Shown here: positions 59,993 through 64,000 of the stretch, one piece after another
Numbering within the stretch: position 1 is the first letter of the stretch
Layout: each line of letters opens with the position of its first letter
Origin: Microbacterium esteraromaticum
Lineage (GTDB): Bacteria > Actinomycetota > Actinomycetes > Actinomycetales > Microbacteriaceae
Reading direction: 5' to 3'
Assembly (NCBI RefSeq): GCF_900163815.1
Contig: NZ_FUKO01000023.1
Span: 1-64,000 of the forward strand
DNA length: 64,000 nt
Notes under the pieces: model-generated
Told to the model about the DNA's origin: nothing
Database searches by the model: none
What the model saw: the letters and a program-made list of their open reading frames with translations, nothing else
Made by a program: the position numbers and the translations under genes

Positions 59993-62220
59993 GCGATGGC
60001 ACCCCCATGACGGCGGCCGAGCAGGAAGAAGCCGAGCTCGCTGAGAAGGCGCGACTCGACGGCGGCGGCATGTTCGATGGCCCTGCCCCCGGCAAGGCCG
60101 ACAACTTCGGCAAGAGCTTCGCGCGGATGATCGGTCTGCTCAAGCCTTCTGCCGTCTGGTTCGTGTTCGTCTCCATCCTCGGGGCCATCGGCGTCGTGCT
60201 GGCCGTGGCCGCGCCCAAGGTGCTCGGCGAGGCGACGAACATCGTCTACGAGGGATTCATCTCGCACGTGCTCGGCACGGGCGTCGGTGGAGCGCCGGGG
60301 TTCCCCGCGGGTACGAGCAAGGACCAGGTCGTCGAAGCGCTGCGCGCTTCGGGCCAAGACGATTTCGCCAACATGGTCGGCGCTATGCAGAATTTCTCTG
60401 TCGGCGATGGCGTCGACTTCGAGCGGCTGCGCTGGATCATCGTCGCGGTGCTGGCGATCTACATCGTCTCGGCGCTGCTGAGCTGGATTCAGGGCTACGT
60501 CATCAACGTGATCATGGTGCGCGCCATGTGGCGCCTGCGTGAGAGCGTCGAGGCGAAGATCAACCGGCTGCCGCTGTCGTACTTCGACAAGGTTCAGCGC
60601 GGTGAGCTCATCTCGCGCGTCACCAACGACATCGACAACATCACGCAGACCATGCAGCAATCGCTGTCGGGTGCACTCACCTCGGTGCTCACCGTGGTCG
60701 GCGTGCTGATCATGATGTTCTCGATCTCGTGGCAGCTGGCTCTCGTGGCTCTGGTCGCACTGCCGTTGATGGCCGTCATCTTCGGCGTCATCGGACCGCG
60801 CTCGCAGAAGGCCTTCGGCACGCAGTGGCGCAAGGTCGGGCGCCTGAACGCCCGTGTCGAAGAGGCGTTCTCCGGCCACGCGCTGGTCAAGGTGTTCGGC
60901 CGCGAGCAGGATGCGCTCGACCGATTCCAGGTCGAGAACGAAGAGCTGTTCGAGGCGAGCTTCAAGGCGCAGTTCCTATCGGGCATCATCATGCCCGCGA
61001 TGACTTTCGTCGGAAACCTCACCTACGTCGGCATCGCCGTCCTCGGCGGCCTGATGGTCGCCAGCGGCAACCTGCGCCTGGGCGACGTGCAGGCCTTCAT
61101 CCAGTACTCGCAGCAGTTCAGCCAGCCGCTGAGCGAACTGGGCGGCATGGCTGCGGTCGTGCAGTCCGGCACCGCGTCGGCGGAGCGCGTCTTCGATTTC
61201 CTGGATGCCGAAGAGCAGGATCCGGATGCTGAGCAGCCGGCCGTGGGACAGGCTCAGGGGTCGAGCGCACAAGGTGGTGTCATCGAGTTCGAACACGTGG
61301 CTTTCTCGTACACCGATGACCGTCCCGTCATCCGCGATCTGTCATTCCAGGTCGAGCCCGGGCAGACAGTTGCCATCGTCGGACCGACCGGTGCGGGCAA
61401 AACCACGATGGTGAACCTGATCATGCGGTTCTACGAGCTCGATTCCGGACGAATCCTGCTCGACGGGCAGGACATCTCCGAGATGACCCGCGACGACCTG
61501 CGCTCGCGCACCGGCATGGTGCTGCAGGACCCGTGGCTGTTCGCCGGCTCCATCCGCGACAACATTCGCTATGGCAACGAGTCGGCTTCCGACGACGAGA
61601 TCATGGCCGCGGCATCCGCGACCTACGTCGACCGCTTCGTGCACTCGCTGCCCGACGGCTACGACACCGTGCTCGACGAAGACGCCTCGAACGTGTCGGC
61701 CGGCGAGCGCCAGCTGATCACGATCGCCCGGGCGTTCGTCGCCCGGCCCTCGATCCTCATCCTCGATGAGGCCACGAGTGCGGTCGACACCCGCACCGAG
61801 CTGCTGCTGCAGCAGGCGATGGCGGCGCTTCGACAGGGACGCACGTCGTTCGTGATCGCGCACCGCCTGTCGACGATCCGCGACGCCGACCTCATCCTGG
61901 TGATGGAGCACGGCGACATCGTCGAACAGGGCGACCACGAGACGCTGATCGCGCGCCGCGGTGCATATTGGCGGCTGTACCAGTCGCAGTTCGAACAGGC
62001 CGTGACCGACATCGACGCCGAGGAAGCCCTCACCGGATCGATCCCGACGATCGTCACCGGCGAGGCGGAGGACGAGCTGGTGCCGGTCCCGGTTCCCGGA
62101 TACAGCGCGGCGCCGGTGCTGCCGGTCACGGAGCTCCTCGCGGAGTCCACTGCGGAGTCGCATCCGGGTGAGCCGCACCCGGGTGAGCCGCACCTGGGTG
62201 AACCGCCCAGCCGCGACTGA
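59989..62220 (+). CDS. ABC exporter half-transporter with canonical catalytic site
   Basis: This 743-residue partner of the preceding subunit has a 45-residue soluble N-terminus, six membrane helices and the nucleotide-binding domain. Walker A is IVGPTGAGKTTM, and Walker B ILDEATSAVD and the switch AHRLST are intact, while its signature is SAGERQ rather than SGGQ. That asymmetry is the TM287/288-type arrangement. The C-terminal 90 residues are a Pro/Glu-rich extension ending in HPGEPHPGEPHLGEP repeats. ATGA overlap couples the two genes. Substrate unknown; lipid or drug export is usual. Confidence 0.9.
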   Translation: MSDGTPMTAAEQEEAELAEKARLDGGGMFDGPAPGKADNFGKSFARMIGLLKPSAVWFVFVSILGAIGVVLAVAAPKVLGEATNIVYEGFISHVLGTGVGGAPGFPAGTSKDQVVEALRASGQDDFANMVGAMQNFSVGDGVDFERLRWIIVAVLAIYIVSALLSWIQGYVINVIMVRAMWRLRESVEAKINRLPLSYFDKVQRGELISRVTNDIDNITQTMQQSLSGALTSVLTVVGVLIMMFSISWQLALVALVALPLMAVIFGVIGPRSQKAFGTQWRKVGRLNARVEEAFSGHALVKVFGREQDALDRFQVENEELFEASFKAQFLSGIIMPAMTFVGNLTYVGIAVLGGLMVASGNLRLGDVQAFIQYSQQFSQPLSELGGMAAVVQSGTASAERVFDFLDAEEQDPDAEQPAVGQAQGSSAQGGVIEFEHVAFSYTDDRPVIRDLSFQVEPGQTVAIVGPTGAGKTTMVNLIMRFYELDSGRILLDGQDISEMTRDDLRSRTGMVLQDPWLFAGSIRDNIRYGNESASDDEIMAAASATYVDRFVHSLPDGYDTVLDEDASNVSAGERQLITIARAFVARPSILILDEATSAVDTRTELLLQQAMAALRQGRTSFVIAHRLSTIRDADLILVMEHGDIVEQGDHETLIARRGAYWRLYQSQFEQAVTDIDAEEALTGSIPTIVTGEAEDELVPVPVPGYSAAPVLPVTELLAESTAESHPGEPHPGEPHLGEPPSRD

Positions 62221-62226
62221 TCGCAC

Positions 62227-62257
62227 GAGCGCTCGCTCCCTCCGGGGGCGGGCGCTC
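62227..62257. terminator. Hairpin after the ABC exporter operon
   Basis: GAGCGC (62227-62232) and GCGCTC (62252-62257) enclose a GC-rich region with further CCC/GGG pairing. It lies 7 nt after the exporter stop codon. Confidence 0.5.
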
Positions 62258-62262
62258 TCGCG

Positions 62263-62421
62263 TCAGCCCTGGAGACCGAAGAGCTCGAGCGGGTGCGTGA
62301 GCCGCCACCAGGCGCTCGGGGCAGGGATCTCGTCAGCGAGCGAAACCGATGTCTGGGCCTCGTTGATCGGCCCCTGAGCGCTGAGCGTGCCGACCTTCGC
62401 GCCGGCGGCGGTCTCTCCTCC
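62263..62421 (-). pseudogene. 3' remnant of a D-alanyl-D-alanine carboxypeptidase-like gene
   Basis: The minus strand encodes about 52 residues ending at TGA 62263. AAGAKVGTLSAQGPINEA is followed by PSAWWRLTHPLELFGLQG, which resembles the C-terminal end of actinobacterial penicillin-binding carboxypeptidases. Upstream of 62421 the similarity stops abruptly where the dprA remnant begins on the other strand. No catalytic domain remains. Confidence 0.5.
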
Positions 62422-62690
62422 GAGGTCGCACCCGACGCGACCCCGACCAAGTGGCGCTTCCTTTCTCGGAACCGGGTCATCGCGGCCACCGCCGCCGCGA
62501 CCATCGTGATCGAGAGCGGATGGCGCTCGGGCACGCACAACATCGCAGACCACGCCGCATCTCTCGGACGCGGCCTCGGCACAGATCACCAGCGCTGCCT
62601 CAACCGGATGCCACCGCCTGCTCCGCAAGACGACGCACAGGCCCGTCACCACCGCCAACGAAGCCCATGAACTCCGCGGCCCGCTGACAC
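62416..62690 (+). pseudogene. Frameshifted 3' remnant of dprA
   Basis: PTKWRFLSRNRVIAATAAAT, then IVIESGWRSGTHNIADHAAS, is the DprA/Smf Rossmann-fold core. After GRGLGTD the match continues in another frame (ITSAASTGCHRLLRKT, PVTTANEAHELRG), with the usual VPGP segment lost. The N-terminal part of the gene is absent. It is therefore non-functional; an intact dprA would have to lie elsewhere. Confidence 0.75.
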
Positions 62691-62968
62691 AAGCGCCAGC
62701 GCACCGCCCGCACCGGCGGGGCACTCGCCGGTGTCCACCCACCTGCAAAAAGGATGCATTCTCGCTCGACAAGGCAGATTCCTATACCGTGGCAGGTCAC
62801 ATATAAACCGTCCAAAGTCCCGTAGTGGCTGGTCGGGGTCGGGTCGACCCGACATCGGACCAGCCGGGCAGATCCCACGAAAGGTACTCTGCTCACTTAC
62901 CAGAGCATCAGCCTCCTCAGATCTGCGGTGGCGGCACCGCTCTCGTACGGATGGAACCGCACCTGGCT
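62691..62968. other. Gene-free region with inverted repeats
   Basis: No convincing gene is visible. The stretch 62757-62826 is AT-richer than the surroundings. At 62829-62863 an inverted repeat has outer arms CTGGTC/GACCAG and an inner perfect 16-bp palindrome GTCGGGTCGACCCGAC (62838-62853). It lies downstream of the GH31 gene and may terminate it. Confidence 0.5.
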
Positions 62969-64000
62969 TCACCTCAGAGGTGTGAGGATGGGTGCCAGAC
63001 CCTGCCAGGACTCATCTCGGACGAAAACGGGAATGGAAGTCCGCTCGGACACGTCCACCGATACCGCTCGACCGCCAGCAATCTGTTCGCCAGTGCGAGC
63101 CTCGACCCAACAACCAGCGGGCAGGTAGACCGACCACTCGCGAGCGCCCGGCTCGAGTACGGGGGCCACAAGGACATCGGGGCCGAGCATCCACTGGAGC
63201 GGATGCTCCCACACGGCCGGATCGGCCGGGTAATCAAAATACAGCGGTCGCATCAGTGGCGCCGACGACTCAACGGCATACGCGGCCGCGTCGGTCAAAT
63301 ATGGCACGAGACGTTCCCGCAGTTGCACGAGGGCCCGAACATCCCTGATAACCGCGTTGTCTCCCGTCAGCTCCGCGATGTTCCACGGTGTGCGGTCGTT
63401 GGAAGGTGACCGGTGGTGGTTGAACTCGGAATGGTATTGCATGATCGGCACGAAGACACTCGCAGCCATCGCCCGGACATACAGCTCTGCGTCGGGGATC
63501 GGACCGGAGAAGCCCGCGATATCCCACCCCCAGTAGACGATTCCGCAGGAGGCCGCCGAGAGCCCGGCGAGCATCGACCAGCGGAAAGCCTCCCATGTGG
63601 AGTTCTCGTCTCCCGCCCAGAACGCGCCGTGAGCGGGTGAGCCCGTGAATCCGGCGCGGCTGAAAGTCACCGGCGCCTTGTCCGACGATTCGAGAAGCTG
63701 TCCGTAGGCGGCGGCGTAGGCGACGGGGAACCGGTTGTTGGACTGGTCGCCGGACGAACCGTCGAGGTAGACGAGGTCCTCGCCCCACGCGTGCTCGCCG
63801 CCGTCGGTCTTGAAGCCGTCGATACCCACTTCGTCGACGAGGTAGCGCCGCTTCTCGGTCCACCACGCGGCGGCACGCTCGTCGGTGAGGTCGGGCATGA
63901 GCGAGAGGGGGAACCACCAGCCGCGGTTCCGATACGGGCGGAGCGTGCCATCCGGTGCCTTCTCCCGGATGACCACGTCTTCCGCGAGCGCGGCACGTGC
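62969..64000 (-). CDS. GH31 alpha-glycosidase, C-terminal part (5' end beyond the window)
   Basis: The frame is open to the right edge, so only the last 343 residues are visible. They hold the catalytic nucleophile aspartate in GIDGFKTDGGEHAW, the later SRAGFTGSPAHGAFWAGDE and CGIVYWGWDIAGFSG substrate-site segments, and a beta-sandwich C-terminus (APVLEPGAREWSVYLPAGCW). These are typical of GH31 alpha-glucosidases and alpha-xylosidases; the exact specificity cannot be read. It lies next to decayed gene fragments, so the region may be a site of exchange. Confidence 0.92.
   Translation of the reverse strand, partial: ARAALAEDVVIREKAPDGTLRPYRNRGWWFPLSLMPDLTDERAAAWWTEKRRYLVDEVGIDGFKTDGGEHAWGEDLVYLDGSSGDQSNNRFPVAYAAAYGQLLESSDKAPVTFSRAGFTGSPAHGAFWAGDENSTWEAFRWSMLAGLSAASCGIVYWGWDIAGFSGPIPDAELYVRAMAASVFVPIMQYHSEFNHHRSPSNDRTPWNIAELTGDNAVIRDVRALVQLRERLVPYLTDAAAYAVESSAPLMRPLYFDYPADPAVWEHPLQWMLGPDVLVAPVLEPGAREWSVYLPAGCWVEARTGEQIAGGRAVSVDVSERTSIPVFVRDESWQGLAPILTPLR

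Noticed and set aside
62600..62985. Short open frames of 84-125 codons on both strands between the ABC operon and GH31
   Set aside because: No ribosome-binding sites and no protein-like composition; the only recognisable content is the dprA and carboxypeptidase remnants.
1..64000. tRNA, rRNA and CRISPR search by eye
   Set aside because: No intergenic T-arm-like GGTTCGAATCC context with an acceptor stem, no rRNA core sequence and no regularly spaced direct repeats were seen; short tandem copies at 3285-3350 lack spacer structure.

Overview
The window is a contiguous piece of a high-GC actinobacterial chromosome, most likely Microbacteriaceae and Microbacterium-like. I base this on the roughly 70% GC coding style, GTGA/ATGA start-stop couplings, many predicted leaderless promoters (TANNNT 6-7 nt before the start), a coproporphyrin-type heme pathway with HemQ, and family-typical neighbours. 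This is a judgement from the sequence alone. I found no rRNA, tRNA, CRISPR array or intact insertion sequence.

Layout. 1-5.7 kb (mostly minus): a DesK/NarL-type two-component pair followed by a BenE transporter, then a Cof-type HAD phosphatase coupled to exonuclease III, and a PEBP-like protein. 5.7-11.5 kb: pyrE; a LacI regulator with a lipoprotein/MalF/MalG-type sugar importer, where the same 15-bp operator word precedes the regulator and the importer; a NagD-type HAD phosphatase. 11.7-16.3 kb: a manganese module (MntR-type regulator; mntH with a 16-bp palindrome in its promoter) enclosing small membrane proteins and an exported GH5 endoglycoceramidase-like enzyme. 16.3-25 kb: TrmH methyltransferase, a long acyl-CoA dehydrogenase with an operator-like palindrome, a MATE exporter, an HdeD-lipase fusion and an M13 peptidase. 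25-31.6 kb: a degenerate beta-lactamase-fold protein, a POT peptide symporter, a DHA2 MFS exporter, a flavin alpha-hydroxy-acid oxidase and a GNAT.

31.7-36 kb: glyS followed by a second, slightly diverged copy of its last 45 codons, a 36-aa minus-strand gene, a membrane protein built from two tandem homologous halves, and a serine hydrolase. 36-42.7 kb: GH38 alpha-mannosidase and a GH5-like enzyme apparently in one transcript with a HhH-GPD glycosylase. Next to them is an acyltransferase bounded on the far side by a diverged 5' fragment of that glycosylase, then an AT-richer 67-aa gene; this looks like recombination with foreign DNA.

42.7-52.9 kb: a nearly complete heme pathway. hemA diverges from hemE-hemY; three small envelope genes follow; then coupled hemQ-hemC-hemD-hemB; then hemL on its own promoter. 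Ferrochelatase is not in the window. 53-62 kb: a conserved small protein, an ABC ATPase with an acidic tail of about 420 residues, an enoyl-CoA hydratase-family enzyme, a GT4 glycosyltransferase and a coupled heterodimeric ABC exporter with one degenerate ATP site. 62.2-64 kb: two 3' gene remnants joined together (D-Ala-D-Ala carboxypeptidase-like and frameshifted DprA), an inverted-repeat region, and a GH31 glycosidase running off the right edge.

Most of the window is ordinary metabolism. The parts I would re-examine first are the two partial-duplication scars, the hidden small genes, the acidic-tailed ABC ATPase, the nested hairpins in convergent gaps, and the strong excess of the word GGATGC/GCATCC.
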